Origin: Paulinella micropora
Lineage: Eukaryota > Cercozoa > Imbricatea > Euglyphida > Paulinellidae
DNA length: 64,000 bases
Assembly (NCBI GenBank): GCA_019918135.1
Contig: WBZZ01006334.1
Location: forward strand, 23,567-87,566
Direction of reading: 5' to 3'
Shown: one piece after another, positions 18,692 through 27,809 of the stretch
How positions within the stretch are numbered: the first letter of the stretch is position 1
How the letters are laid out: the number at the start of each line of letters is the position of its first letter
Translations under genes and position numbers: made by a program
Notes under the pieces: generated by a model
Seen by the model: only the letters and a program-made list of their open reading frames with translations
What the model was told of the DNA's origin: nothing
Database searches by the model: none

Positions 18692-18886
18692 ATGGGGAGA
18701 CACAAGAAATATCTCACACCTGAGGACAAGCGAAAGGCTAACTCCGAAAAGGCGCTAGCATATTACAAAAGAAATAAGGATGAAATTAATCAAAAAAGAA
18801 AGGAGCAATTAAAAGAGCGAAACAGAAAACTTAAGGAATATGAAGAAATGAAGGCAATCTCCGACGCGTCGAAGATAGGAATATAA
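18692..18886 (+). CDS. Small charged coiled-coil-like protein, 64 aa
   Basis: Nearly half Lys/Glu/Arg/Asn, with an uninterrupted helical stretch (KALAYYKRNKDEINQKRKEQ). The layout resembles the Lys-rich repeats seen before zinc modules in the element's own GIY-YIG protein. Close to its C-terminus the DNA contains a copy of the palindrome (18857-18876), translated as AISDASK. A hairpin follows the stop. No function can be assigned. Confidence 0.5.
   Translation: MGRHKKYLTPEDKRKANSEKALAYYKRNKDEINQKRKEQLKERNRKLKEYEEMKAISDASKIGI
18857..18876. repeat. Palindrome copy inside a coding region
   Basis: CTCCGACGCGTCGAAG: same core as the TIR palindrome with a central CGCG and one asymmetric base. Confidence 0.65.
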
Positions 18887-18932
18887 AACAAAAAACAAAA
18901 AACGAAAAAAACAAAAATGATTTTTTTCGCCT

Positions 18933-18957
18933 AAGTTGAATTGTGCTATTTCAACTT
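18933..18957. terminator. Hairpin after small left-arm genes
   Basis: AAGTTGAA and TTCAACTT form an 8-bp stem with a 9-base loop, 46 bp after a stop codon and after a T-run. The same stem sequence, longer, follows the integrase gene at 38605, so it is probably a transcription-end signal of the element. Confidence 0.5.
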
Positions 18958-19009
18958 ATGACTTATGAATTTCATGTTAAAGGTAAGACAATATAATATA
19001 TATAAAAAA

Positions 19010-19023
19010 GTAAAACAATTTAA
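19010..19023 (+). promoter_or_regulatory. Promoter-like element upstream of the polymerase
   Basis: GTAAAACAATTTAA matches 13 of 14 bases of the element before the 90-aa and 64-aa genes and lies 42 bp before the polymerase ATG. Shared early control of these three genes is an inference. Confidence 0.5.
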
Positions 19024-19064
19024 TTTATTTCCATTATTTTTATATTCTCACTAATATAAAAGTA

Positions 19065-22000
19065 ATGCCACCACCATTACCACCCAGACCAACGAAGGAA
19101 AATGTAGAACTAGCGAAGGTAAGGGCGAATTTGAGGAAAACAGAAACCAGAGAAAACAAAAGGGAATTTAAAGTAGTAGAGTTAAAATCTAGGCGAGACA
19201 ATAGATTAAACTCTCTTACATACGAGAAGCAAGGATTAGACATAAACTTTTATGATACTGATGCATTAGAGCGAGAGGTTCTAATTCCTATACTATTGGA
19301 TGCGAAAAGAAATGGTATGACAGGAAATGCGGATGTTCATATTACTATAACATACATAACAGACCACGAAGAATTAAATAGATATTATAAAAAGAAAACA
19401 TTTAATTCTTTCCAAATAAAAAACTATGACGATTTTATTGAAATGTTGAATGAGTTTAACATAAGCAATATTGAAGCATCTGGATTAGGTTATGACCGAA
19501 TTATTGAATATGCTAAGGTAGTAGTAGTTCAAGAAAACGGAGGCGGTTGTTATGAAGGAAGAAACAAATGTAAAAAAACAATATCTGATGAAAACATATT
19601 GATATCTCCCGCTAGCAAGAATAATAATTGTTTATTCTTTCTATGTAAAGACCTTCTTAATATGCCACTTATTAACAGAAAAAGATGTAATGATATTAGA
19701 GAGAAATTCAATCTTTCTAATGATTGCCCCATACCATTCTCTACCGCCGTAAAAATCCTTAATACTTTGATAAAAGAAGGAAAGACATACGAAATAACAA
19801 ATGCATTAACAAGAGAAACTATAAGCACAAACAACATCGGAGAAGAAGCGGACATTATGATTTACTTAGAGAATAACCACTATTTTGGATTAACTAAAAG
19901 ATATAAACAAAAATGCGAACAATGTTTAAAGAAATACATCAAAAAGCACACTTGTAATCCAAAAATCATAAATTATGTGAATAGAGAAATATTAAAGAAT
20001 GGAAAGAGACATTTAATAACGAAGGAGCATAAAGAAAAATATAATAATAAAGACGAACTCCTTCATTACGACCTTGAAACTTTTAGAAATAACACACTTG
20101 CTGAAGGCTTTGATATTCACGACTGCTATATAGTCGGATATACTCAAGGGACGGAAGGATTTAAATACTTTGCTGGTAAAGATAGTATTTCTAAATTTCT
20201 TGATACACTTCTAGAGAGAGGAAAGAAGTTAGCAGTTGAATGGGCAAACAAACAACTACATAATCCAGTCAAGAAAGTAGCAGGAGTAAGAAAGAAAAGA
20301 AACAAAGATGAAGAACCGCCGATTTTATATGTGAATGGATTTAATGGAGCGAACTTTGACCACTACTTCATTAAACAGGAATTAATAAGAGGCATTAAAC
20401 CAAAATCACATATGATTAATAACGGCTCAATAATCTCTTTACAATTTGAAAATATTAAAATGTGGGATATGTGTAAGCATACTCAGGGAACTCTAAAAGA
20501 AAACTTAGAAAATATGAAATGTAAAACTCTTAAAGGAGATTTTGACCACGACCAAGCCACAGAATGGGAAAAAATGAGCGAAGAATTAAGAAATAAGTGT
20601 CTTGAATATTTGAAGTGTGATGTTATGGGGTTAAAAGAGTTATATGACAAAATAAACACAGAGATATTTGAAAAACACTCAGTGAATTTAACTTCATACA
20701 TTTCAACTTCAAGCCTTGCTTTCAATATCTGGAAGAAAATGATTGATGGTAAGCACGATGTAAGGCTTCCAACTATTGAACAAGAAAAGTCATTTAGAAA
20801 AGCGGTTATCGGAGCAAGAACATATCCAAGCAAAAAAAGATTTATTTCAAAACAATACAAGGACTACTTAGCGGGAAAAATCACATTTGACGAATTAACC
20901 GATTATTTAGTTGATGCGGATGTCGTATCTTTATACCCAACAGCGATGCTTAATTTATTTATGGTTGGAGAAATTAAACAGGCTATCGCACCATTTGATT
21001 ATAATAATCTTCCAATCGGTATTTACAATGTTGATTATATCTCACCAAAAGACATATTACATTCAAGAATAGGACAGAGAAATAAAATGGGCTCCTTAAA
21101 GTGGAATTTAGCGGATATGAAAGACCAATGGCTTACAAGTGTTGATATTGAAGATATGATTAAGGAAGGCTACGATATAACAATTCATAAAGGCTACTAT
21201 ACAGAGGAGGCCGAACCAGTTTTCAAAGAATACATACTGGAAATGTTTAAGGCGAAAGAAAATAGCGAAAAAGGCACACCGCAATATTTACTAGCCAAAC
21301 TATTTATGAATTCGTTATACGGAAAAATGATACAGCGACCTATCCCAACAGAAGCAGAATATATTAAATCAAATGAGGAGTATTGGAAATTTTGGACGAA
21401 AAACTATATATCTGATGTGGTTGAATTCAAAGATAAAGACGGAAACAAACTATGGCACGTATCTGGAATACCTAGAAATGAAGTAATAATTGAAGAGAGT
21501 ATTACAAAGCCTTCTCATTACGGGGCTTTCATTCTAGCATATAGCAGGCGAATTATGTATAACTACATAAAAGAGGCTAATCCAAATAAAGACATAGAGG
21601 CTGATTTCTATTACACCGATACTGATAGTCTAGTGTTGCATGTTAGGTTCGCCAAACTAATCAAAAGGCTTGGTGATAAATCTCTCGGAGGAATAACGGA
21701 TGACTTAGGAGATTGCTGTAAGATAATAAGAGGAATATGGATTGCTCCTAAATTGTATATGTTAGAATTTATAACGAATGAAGCATTTCTCCCTTACCTT
21801 ACTAAGAATGACTTGAAACATAAAGACAAAGGAGTTCATATAATTGAATGCTACGAAAACGATGGAGTAAAAAAGAGATACTACCACCTTAGAGGTAAGG
21901 GGTTGAATTCAAAGGGGTTAAATCCAGAAGTATATGAAAAGATGGATTTAGGCGAAAGCATTGAAAATGTTAGAGATTTTCAAATGAAGAAAATTCATTT

Positions 22001-22148
22001 ATCACGAAATAGCAAACAGCAAAACATTAACCATTTTAGCATAGTTCATACTACAAACATAAAAAAGAAAGTTAATGATAATAAATGGCAAGGTCGGGAG
22101 TTTATCAATGATAATGATAGCATTCCGCGAGGATACCAAAGACATTAG
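19065..22148 (+). CDS. polB: Protein-primed family B DNA polymerase with N-terminal OTU-like domain, 1027 aa
   Basis: Replicates the element from its TIRs by protein priming. Exonuclease motifs: D336-L-E338 (Exo I), NGANFDHYF with D432 (Exo II) and YLKCDVMGLKELY with D519 (Exo III). Polymerase motifs: D619VVSLYP (A), N749SLYGKM (B), DTDS at 852-855 (C) and K896LY. The N-terminal third holds an OTU-like cysteine protease signature, NNNCLFFLC with Cys189 and ENNHYFGL with His272; similar fusions have been described for some adintovirus and Polinton polymerases (from memory). A CxxC..HxC-like stretch (CEQCLKKYIKKHTC) follows. The large size relative to phi29-type enzymes (~570 aa) is explained by this N-terminal extension. 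The frame is intact, consistent with a functional replicator. Confidence 0.95.
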   Translation: MPPPLPPRPTKENVELAKVRANLRKTETRENKREFKVVELKSRRDNRLNSLTYEKQGLDINFYDTDALEREVLIPILLDAKRNGMTGNADVHITITYITDHEELNRYYKKKTFNSFQIKNYDDFIEMLNEFNISNIEASGLGYDRIIEYAKVVVVQENGGGCYEGRNKCKKTISDENILISPASKNNNCLFFLCKDLLNMPLINRKRCNDIREKFNLSNDCPIPFSTAVKILNTLIKEGKTYEITNALTRETISTNNIGEEADIMIYLENNHYFGLTKRYKQKCEQCLKKYIKKHTCNPKIINYVNREILKNGKRHLITKEHKEKYNNKDELLHYDLETFRNNTLAEGFDIHDCYIVGYTQGTEGFKYFAGKDSISKFLDTLLERGKKLAVEWANKQLHNPVKKVAGVRKKRNKDEEPPILYVNGFNGANFDHYFIKQELIRGIKPKSHMINNGSIISLQFENIKMWDMCKHTQGTLKENLENMKCKTLKGDFDHDQATEWEKMSEELRNKCLEYLKCDVMGLKELYDKINTEIFEKHSVNLTSYISTSSLAFNIWKKMIDGKHDVRLPTIEQEKSFRKAVIGARTYPSKKRFISKQYKDYLAGKITFDELTDYLVDADVVSLYPTAMLNLFMVGEIKQAIAPFDYNNLPIGIYNVDYISPKDILHSRIGQRNKMGSLKWNLADMKDQWLTSVDIEDMIKEGYDITIHKGYYTEEAEPVFKEYILEMFKAKENSEKGTPQYLLAKLFMNSLYGKMIQRPIPTEAEYIKSNEEYWKFWTKNYISDVVEFKDKDGNKLWHVSGIPRNEVIIEESITKPSHYGAFILAYSRRIMYNYIKEANPNKDIEADFYYTDTDSLVLHVRFAKLIKRLGDKSLGGITDDLGDCCKIIRGIWIAPKLYMLEFITNEAFLPYLTKNDLKHKDKGVHIIECYENDGVKKRYYHLRGKGLNSKGLNPEVYEKMDLGESIENVRDFQMKKIHLSRNSKQQNINHFSIVHTTNIKKKVNDNKWQGREFINDNDSIPRGYQRH

Positions 22149-22222
22149 AAACGAGAGAGAGTGTAGTTGATAAATAGTTAATTAATTAATTTTTTATTTT
22201 TTATATCCTATAGTATATACTA

Positions 22223-22507
22223 ATGTCTCTCAAGTCTCTCGCGGAAAAATTTGAAAAACTTTCTATCAATAATAAAACATTTACTTTGGATGATATCAAG
22301 CAAGTCATTGATGGACATGTAAATGAATATAAATCTGAAAGTAAAAAACTTCAAGAACAAGGATTGCTACCTATTGGAAAATATAAGGGGAAGTCCGTTG
22401 CCGATGTCGCTGTATTTGACAAGCAATACTTAATATGGTTGAACAAGCAACCGATGATGATAAACTATCCAGAACTCAAAAAAGAAATTGTTAAATATAT
22501 TCTATAA
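22223..22507 (+). CDS. Small protein with exodeoxyribonuclease-X-like C-terminal module, 94 aa
   Basis: Residues ~48-85 read LPIGKYKGKSVADVAVFDKQ followed by YLIWLNKQP. This is the FGKYKGK...D..YL.WL pattern of the DUF3820/ExoX C-terminal module found next to nucleases and on its own in many viruses. The N-terminal 45 residues are helical and charged. The gene at 23232 has the same C-terminal module, so the two are paralogues flanking a leftward nuclease-like gene. Probably assists DNA binding in replication or repair; the module's exact role is not known to me. Confidence 0.65.
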   Translation: MSLKSLAEKFEKLSINNKTFTLDDIKQVIDGHVNEYKSESKKLQEQGLLPIGKYKGKSVADVAVFDKQYLIWLNKQPMMINYPELKKEIVKYIL

Positions 22508-23179
22508 TCACACTACATTCTCCTTTAAATTTATTTCTTTTTTTATTATTCTTAATATTGCCTTTTCTCTATGAAAATTGTTAAATTGTGTATAGTGTGG
22601 CTCTTTTAGAATTTCCCTAAAGTCTTCTCTTTCTTCTATTTCTACATTACGATAATTTAGTTTATTCTCTTCTAAATATCGGTCTGTAATTTCTTTAAAC
22701 TTTATTTTTTCAAAGTGATGGTCAACATGAACGTTTTTTCTATCGTGTATTTCTTTTGTTATTTCACATATATATTTCGGCTCAATGAAAATGTCTATTA
22801 CCATTCTATTTAAATATTCTTCTATTTGATTTTTTATAGTATTTCTACACGCATCATTAAATTTGGTCTTGGTGTATCTCATAATTTGTTTCTCTTTATT
22901 TACCCCAATGTAATTAATACAATTATACCACGAAAATGCTTTTTCTCCTATACGAAAGTGCTTACTACCATATCCATTATTTTCAACATCAATTTCACAA
23001 TTTATCAAATGTTCAAATTTCGTCTTATAATCAGGATGATTAATTATAATACCCTTAATAAAATTACTATCAATTTCATTTAACTTTTCATTGTGCTTAT
23101 ATTTGCTGACAATATTTCTTATATATACTATTATTTCTTTCTTTGTTTTAAACATTACTCCGCTTAGTATATACAACAT
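22508..23179 (-). CDS. DUF3223 (DCL-like) plus HNH-like putative nuclease, ~223 aa
   Basis: Residues ~55-95 (HLINCEIDVENNGYGSKHFR and FSWYNCINYI) match the layout of the DCL/DUF3223 domain. A C-terminal part with VHVDHHFEKIKFKEI and FNNFHREKAILRIIKK then resembles the histidine pair and following helix of HNH-type nucleases. The combination is seen in phage and giant-virus proteins. Either the ATG at 23179 or the one at 23155 may be used; TATACT-rich sequence lies before both. It ends two bases from the stop of the converging 94-aa gene. Confidence 0.55.
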   Translation of the reverse strand: MLYILSGVMFKTKKEIIVYIRNIVSKYKHNEKLNEIDSNFIKGIIINHPDYKTKFEHLINCEIDVENNGYGSKHFRIGEKAFSWYNCINYIGVNKEKQIMRYTKTKFNDACRNTIKNQIEEYLNRMVIDIFIEPKYICEITKEIHDRKNVHVDHHFEKIKFKEITDRYLEENKLNYRNVEIEEREDFREILKEPHYTQFNNFHREKAILRIIKKEINLKENVV

Positions 23180-23231
23180 ACTATATACTCTTAAATAAAA
23201 TTAATAAAAAAATAATATTAATAGTATATCA

Positions 23232-23690
23232 ATGACAGACCTAAGCACAAAGCAGGACTACTTGAATGAAATTGAAAAATGGAACCTTGACAGCGAAGTT
23301 AAGAAACCCACTATTAAATGGACTAAACCCGACATTGTATCTTTCTATGAGCAATATAAACCAAGGGATGATAATGTGAAAGTAGTTATTCCGTTAGAGG
23401 AGACATTGACGAAAATGATGGAGGAAGAAAGCACTCCTTTTACGACTGCTGATTTAAAAGAGACTGGTATCACCGAAATAAAGGCTAATGTAGATATCTC
23501 CAACACGTTGGAGATTGGAGAGATAGCAAAGAAAGAAGAACAACAACACGAAGCAGACATTTTTCTTCAATATGGTAAGTATAAAAAAATGAAAATTGAA
23601 GATGTCGCTAAGATTGATAAACCATACCTTGAATATTTAATTCAACAACCCTATTTTAATAACAAAGATGCGGTAAAAAAATACCTCTGA
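23232..23690 (+). CDS. Protein with exodeoxyribonuclease-X-like C-terminal module, 152 aa
   Basis: The last 45 residues (LQYGKYKKMKIEDVAKIDKP and YLEYLIQQPYFNN) repeat the module of the 94-aa gene. The N-terminal ~100 residues are acidic and apparently unstructured. A copy of the palindrome lies in the middle (23496-23515) and is translated in frame as DISNTLEIGEI, so the palindrome adds residues without breaking the protein. Function unknown beyond a probable DNA-metabolism link. Confidence 0.6.
   Translation: MTDLSTKQDYLNEIEKWNLDSEVKKPTIKWTKPDIVSFYEQYKPRDDNVKVVIPLEETLTKMMEEESTPFTTADLKETGITEIKANVDISNTLEIGEIAKKEEQQHEADIFLQYGKYKKMKIEDVAKIDKPYLEYLIQQPYFNNKDAVKKYL
23496..23515. repeat. Palindrome copy inside the 152-aa gene
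   Basis: CTCCAACACGTTGGAG; symmetrical except for the central two bases. Confidence 0.75.
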
Positions 23691-23831
23691 TATTTTAGAA
23701 ATTAGACTTTCGTCTGCGACTTTCGTCTATTTCTAAAACATCGCCTCCCGTTTATTTTTTTTATTATTTACTTTTAAGCGATGTTTGCAAAACACACGGG
23801 AGCGTTAGCGGGAGTGTGGATTTGCAAATAT

Positions 23832-25055
23832 CTAGTGGTCTTCAATAAAGTTAGCGATAACATTAATATTGCTACCAGCACCTGCCGACACAGCCTTCTG
23901 TGTGAATGTCAAAACATCGTTCGGTGTTAATTGAATATCGTATGTTCTGAGATTAATCTGTTGAGTTGAGGTGGCATTTACATAAATCTTAAAAATTGTC
24001 GTTCCGTTAGCGATAGCGGTTGCTTTTGTGTCTGTATCTACGATTGAAGTTGTGGCGTCAACATCAGCAAAACCAGCCCCTGTTAGTGTCCCATTCAATA
24101 CCATTCTGACGACATTTGACTTAGTATCTTCATTCGTAATACTTACCAAGGAAGGAAAGACATTTGAATAGTTGGTGAGGCTATTATTGAATAGTGCTTT
24201 ATTCCTGATACTTAAAATGGGGCTTTCAGTGGTGCTCGTTTTTTCGTCTCCTTCCGCAGTATTTGTAATACTGGTATTAATAGTATTTGAGCCCTCAACG
24301 AATAAACTGGCACTCGCCGTTTTAAGAATTTGTATTCCAACCGCCGCATCATTTCTCATTACTGCCGTAAAAGGTAATGTTGTATTTCGCAGGCTTACAC
24401 CAGTATTTGCATTCGCATACTCAATCATATGAACTAATTGAAATTCACCAGTCTCTGGATTTTCAATTGAAAACTTAATAGCACCAAACCCGAGATACTG
24501 AAATTGAATTTGAAATACATTTCCTTTACTCCAGTCTAAGGCTGGCATAGCAGAAGTTCCATCGCAAGGGTCGTCCCAGTCTTCTTGGTCGATATAAACT
24601 GCAACACCTCCTTTAATATGCGCGATATTCATTCCTGCTTGATTTTTGTAAAAATAAAATCCATCGTTAAGGTCATTTCCTATTCCAATAAATGAATAGT
24701 AATCTTTTGTATCATCCGTTGTCCATATAGCAGTAAAGCGGGCGAGGACACCCATTCCAGTTCTATATTTTATTCTCCTTTTACTTACTAATCCAGCATC
24801 TGCCGTATCATTAGCAGTTGTTTTCAATTCAGCCATATTATTCAAGAATGACACAGACGATTTTGTTTCTGTTTTTGTCCATATCCTAGTATTAATGGTA
24901 TATGGAAAGATTTCTTGTAATACTGGTGTTAATTGTGCAGTTGTTGTTTCGCCGAAGGCTGTCTTCATATTATCAATATGTCCATCATATCCTACTTTTA
25001 GGTTAATGAACTCTCCTTTAGGATTTTGTGCTATCAAATTTCGTTGGTGGGACAT
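23832..25055 (-). CDS. Probable virion surface/attachment protein, 407 aa
   Basis: A beta-rich, Thr/Asn-rich protein with no signal peptide. The central part (YYSFIGIGNDLNDGFYFYKN, QFQYLGFGAIKFSIENPETG, MIEYANANTGVSLRNTTLPF) resembles a lectin-like beta-sandwich that I recall from phage and giant-virus surface proteins. The C-terminal ~120 residues are a second Thr-rich beta domain. It is the last gene of the leftward virion block, directly downstream of the major capsid gene, which supports a structural role such as receptor binding. TAATATATA immediately precedes the ATG, a box shared with other virion genes. Confidence 0.6.
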   Translation of the reverse strand: MSHQRNLIAQNPKGEFINLKVGYDGHIDNMKTAFGETTTAQLTPVLQEIFPYTINTRIWTKTETKSSVSFLNNMAELKTTANDTADAGLVSKRRIKYRTGMGVLARFTAIWTTDDTKDYYSFIGIGNDLNDGFYFYKNQAGMNIAHIKGGVAVYIDQEDWDDPCDGTSAMPALDWSKGNVFQIQFQYLGFGAIKFSIENPETGEFQLVHMIEYANANTGVSLRNTTLPFTAVMRNDAAVGIQILKTASASLFVEGSNTINTSITNTAEGDEKTSTTESPILSIRNKALFNNSLTNYSNVFPSLVSITNEDTKSNVVRMVLNGTLTGAGFADVDATTSIVDTDTKATAIANGTTIFKIYVNATSTQQINLRTYDIQLTPNDVLTFTQKAVSAGAGSNINVIANFIEDH

Positions 25056-25107
25056 TATATATTAATAATAAAAAAATAAATTAACTAACAAAATTAATAA
25101 TCGCCTC

Positions 25108-26559
25108 TTACGACATCAAAATTTCAATTCCCTTAACAAGCACACTTCGTTGAAGAATGGCAAAAGTATAATGGTTAAGATTGTTTCCAGCAGTAGTTGA
25201 AACGAACTCATATCGCCTCTCAGTGTCAAGGCTCAGACCACTCACCTCATACCCGTCAGTATCCTTATCACAAAGCGGGCGGTTGTTGTCCCAAGTATCA
25301 ACATGAAACCAGTTGTAATGATAGACATCGCTGTTTAGGATAGCACTACCCTTCAACTTATCCTTCAAAATCATATAGTCTTCATTCTCAGAGGTGTCAA
25401 TGTCAAATTGTTGAAGACGAGAGCCATCCAGAGTTGTATAATATGAAACAATCTTCGCATCCGCTCTGTTATCATTGTCAAAAGCAGTATTTTTATTTTC
25501 ATCGTTGTGGAATGCGGAAGTATAAATTCTTCTAATTCTCTCACCCTGTGAGCGGTTCATTTTTACAACGAAATTTTGGTTTTGTGTTTGGAGGTTCTGC
25601 TTCCAAGAGATAGGGTATTCAATCTTAAATGGGAAACCTTCTCCCGCAATCTTCTGCTGAACACCAAGGACAACATTTGGGTCAGTCTCTACGGCAAGAA
25701 ACAGATTTAAGTTTGAAATAGTAGCACCAACAGCCACCTGTGCAGCACCAGTAGAAATACTGCTCGCATCAGTTCCATAGAAAGTAGAGCGGTTAGTGCC
25801 CTCCCAGACAATTCGCAAATCAAGGATTTCATTAAAACCGATAGTCTTATCTAATTCAAAAATAGTTCCAAAAATCATACCCAACGGAAGTTTAACTTTA
25901 ATGACAGGGTCATCGGTCGCATTAGTTCCTCCTTCAAAATACTTAGCCTCCTCAAAAGGAACATTAACAAGGCTATAATTTCCAGCAGTGCTATCGGCGA
26001 GAGCAGTATCATTATTACGGCGGGCATTAACAAGTGGCACTTTGTAATATGCTTGAACAGCATCTCTTAAAGTCGCAGCCGCAGCAGCATCAGCAATTGC
26101 CTTTCTTTCTGCTCTAGTTCCAATTTCAATCTTTCCAGCATTACACTTTTGAAGCATAGCCCCGCTAGATACACCCGCCCCGTGATTTTCAAGTGCCATA
26201 AATTTTTCATATTTAATTTCAGGCTTCCAAATCATCTTAGTGTAATTGCCGACGTGTTGAAGATTACACAAATATTGACCGCTTCGGCTTCGCAGTTCAA
26301 TTCTTTGTATCATTGGCAAGCAGTCCATAAACATTCGATTGTAGCCTGCAGAAGCATCAGGTTTGTAAGTAAATCGCAATACACTACGAGCAAGGTTCAA
26401 AGGGCGGGTAGGAATTTCAAATGTGCTTTCGCTTCCTCCAGCAGTGGTAATTTTAACATCAGCCGACCCTTCACGGGCAGTAAGTTTGTTCAATTCATAC
26501 TTACCAGTGAGCAGTTCCTTAGTCTGATGGACTAGTTCTCCTCCGTATTGGACAGGCAT
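25108..26559 (-). CDS. MCP: Major capsid protein, double jelly-roll, 483 aa
   Basis: The strand-rich sequence and the segment VIKVKLPLGMIFGTIFELDK, continuing TIGFNEILDLRIVW, form the conserved core block of PLV/virophage double jelly-roll capsid proteins. The N-terminus has the usual beta segments (FEIPTRPLNLARSVLRFTYK, LPMIQRIELRSRSGQYLCNL). Its length is within the PLV range (about 450-600 aa). It would form the pseudo-hexameric capsomers. It lies between the attachment-like gene and the penton gene, all leftward. A degenerate copy of the palindrome falls in codons for LQHVG (26245-26264). The frame is intact. Confidence 0.85.
   Translation of the reverse strand: MPVQYGGELVHQTKELLTGKYELNKLTAREGSADVKITTAGGSESTFEIPTRPLNLARSVLRFTYKPDASAGYNRMFMDCLPMIQRIELRSRSGQYLCNLQHVGNYTKMIWKPEIKYEKFMALENHGAGVSSGAMLQKCNAGKIEIGTRAERKAIADAAAAATLRDAVQAYYKVPLVNARRNNDTALADSTAGNYSLVNVPFEEAKYFEGGTNATDDPVIKVKLPLGMIFGTIFELDKTIGFNEILDLRIVWEGTNRSTFYGTDASSISTGAAQVAVGATISNLNLFLAVETDPNVVLGVQQKIAGEGFPFKIEYPISWKQNLQTQNQNFVVKMNRSQGERIRRIYTSAFHNDENKNTAFDNDNRADAKIVSYYTTLDGSRLQQFDIDTSENEDYMILKDKLKGSAILNSDVYHYNWFHVDTWDNNRPLCDKDTDGYEVSGLSLDTERRYEFVSTTAGNNLNHYTFAILQRSVLVKGIEILMS
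26245..26264. repeat. Degenerate palindrome copy in the capsid gene
   Basis: ATTGCCGACGTGTTGAAGAT shares about 15 of 20 positions with the consensus and is translated LQHVG on the minus strand, the same peptide as in the ATPase and integrase copies. It could be coincidence of the coding sequence. Confidence 0.4.
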
Positions 26560-26786
26560 TTTTTTCTTTTTTTGAAGTGTTGTCTATCTCAAAACTTGTT
26601 TTGAGATTATTAACTAATTCACAAGAATATATTTATAGAAAAAAAAATAAATAATTCTAAAATAATTATTGTTTATTCATCAATCTTATTAATGTGCCTT
26701 TTTGAAGTAATATGGTTATGAAAACTTTGCTTACTACTAAGTTTTACATTACAAATTAGTTTGATAGCAAGCTATCAACAATTGCC

Positions 26787-26885
26787 CTACGGGCTAATTT
26801 CACATCGCCATGCGCCACATTCCGCACAATGCCCTTTTTGTTTGTTGTGTTCGCAAAAGTTGTTCGGCTTACATTCTTTACACAT
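26787..26885 (-). CDS. 32-aa cysteine-rich peptide, EsV-1-7-like
   Basis: In the gap between capsid and penton genes the minus strand encodes MCKECKPNNFCEHNKQKGHC followed by AECGAWRCEISP. The CxEC...CEHNKQK..C.ECG arrangement is the one seen in tandem in EsV-1-7-like and related virus/alga cysteine-rich proteins. The ATG at 26885 has an AT-rich upstream region, and a TTGATAGC/GCTATCAA palindrome lies just past the stop. It may be a remnant of a longer gene or a true micro-protein. The rest of 26560-26910 is AT-rich without another frame. Confidence 0.45.
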   Translation of the reverse strand: MCKECKPNNFCEHNKQKGHCAECGAWRCEISP

Positions 26886-26910
26886 ATCTTATATTTACAT
26901 CAAAAATAAT

Positions 26911-27723
26911 TCACTTTGATTTCAACAAATTGAAGAATGAATTAAATAAACTAAAATAATTAGTTTCACGATAAACAAGTAATGTCATAACGATATCTAA
27001 ACCATTAAGGTTAATTGCTTGGTCGTTTTCGTCCGTCAAGTAAAACCTAAACACATTATTAGAACTTGCGGATAATGTTTTCCCGTATTCGCTTCCAGAG
27101 CCATCATAAATGACAGCACCAAACGGGATTTCGTTGGCTGTGTATATTTCTTGTAGCACGTGATTATCTCCTTCTCCAACTAAATCCGATTGAAGATACA
27201 AAGTCTTTTCACCAGTTAGAATAATTACATTTGGCGATTTAATAAAATCATTAGCAAAGAAATATGTTGAGTTTCTATCAAATCCCATAACCTCGTGAAT
27301 ACGGGTATCATTATCAAATATAAACCGCGGTTGAATACCTTTATTCTCTGACACACTGAATGTTAATTTGCCATCTTCTGGTTCTATGTTGGTATTATTA
27401 CTGGATACAACATAAGTATAATTATTTGGGCTATCTGCGGTTAGCACCTCCGACAACTTATTTTTTAGATTGTTCATTGTGTAGTTTCCCTCAGGTATTG
27501 TAATTAAAGCCTCATATCCGTCTTCGGATAATGTAAAAGTATTATATGGAGAGGCTACGGAGTAATACGACTTCGGCACATAAATATGAAGAATTTTACA
27601 ATGTGTGGGATTGTCCAGTGATTTTAAGTTTATTTCGTGTGTAAAGTCGCTATCTGTGCCTGTTATTCTGTTTTTACTATTTATGTAATAGATGCCACTT
27701 GACCTGCCCCCTTTGTAATCCAT
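26911..27723 (-). CDS. mCP: Minor capsid (penton) protein, single jelly-roll, 270 aa
   Basis: The N-terminal pattern SSGIYYINSKNRITGTDSDF, followed by THEINL, then KILHIYVPKSYYSVASPYNT and the ITIPEGNYTMNNLKNKLSEV block are characteristic of the PLV/virophage penton protein that closes the fivefold vertices. Length fits (270-350 aa). It is next to the major capsid gene, as usual. The sequence MDYKGG|R near its start resembles a Gly-Gly processing site, but its P4 residue does not fit the adenovirus protease consensus. Confidence 0.8.
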   Translation of the reverse strand: MDYKGGRSSGIYYINSKNRITGTDSDFTHEINLKSLDNPTHCKILHIYVPKSYYSVASPYNTFTLSEDGYEALITIPEGNYTMNNLKNKLSEVLTADSPNNYTYVVSSNNTNIEPEDGKLTFSVSENKGIQPRFIFDNDTRIHEVMGFDRNSTYFFANDFIKSPNVIILTGEKTLYLQSDLVGEGDNHVLQEIYTANEIPFGAVIYDGSGSEYGKTLSASSNNVFRFYLTDENDQAINLNGLDIVMTLLVYRETNYFSLFNSFFNLLKSK

Positions 27724-27809
27724 GATATTTAGAATTGCGCCTCTATCTTGCTAATCGCAAGATTTCTCGCTATATTCTAAACATCGTTTTTTTCTTTTTC
27801 AAAAAAATT

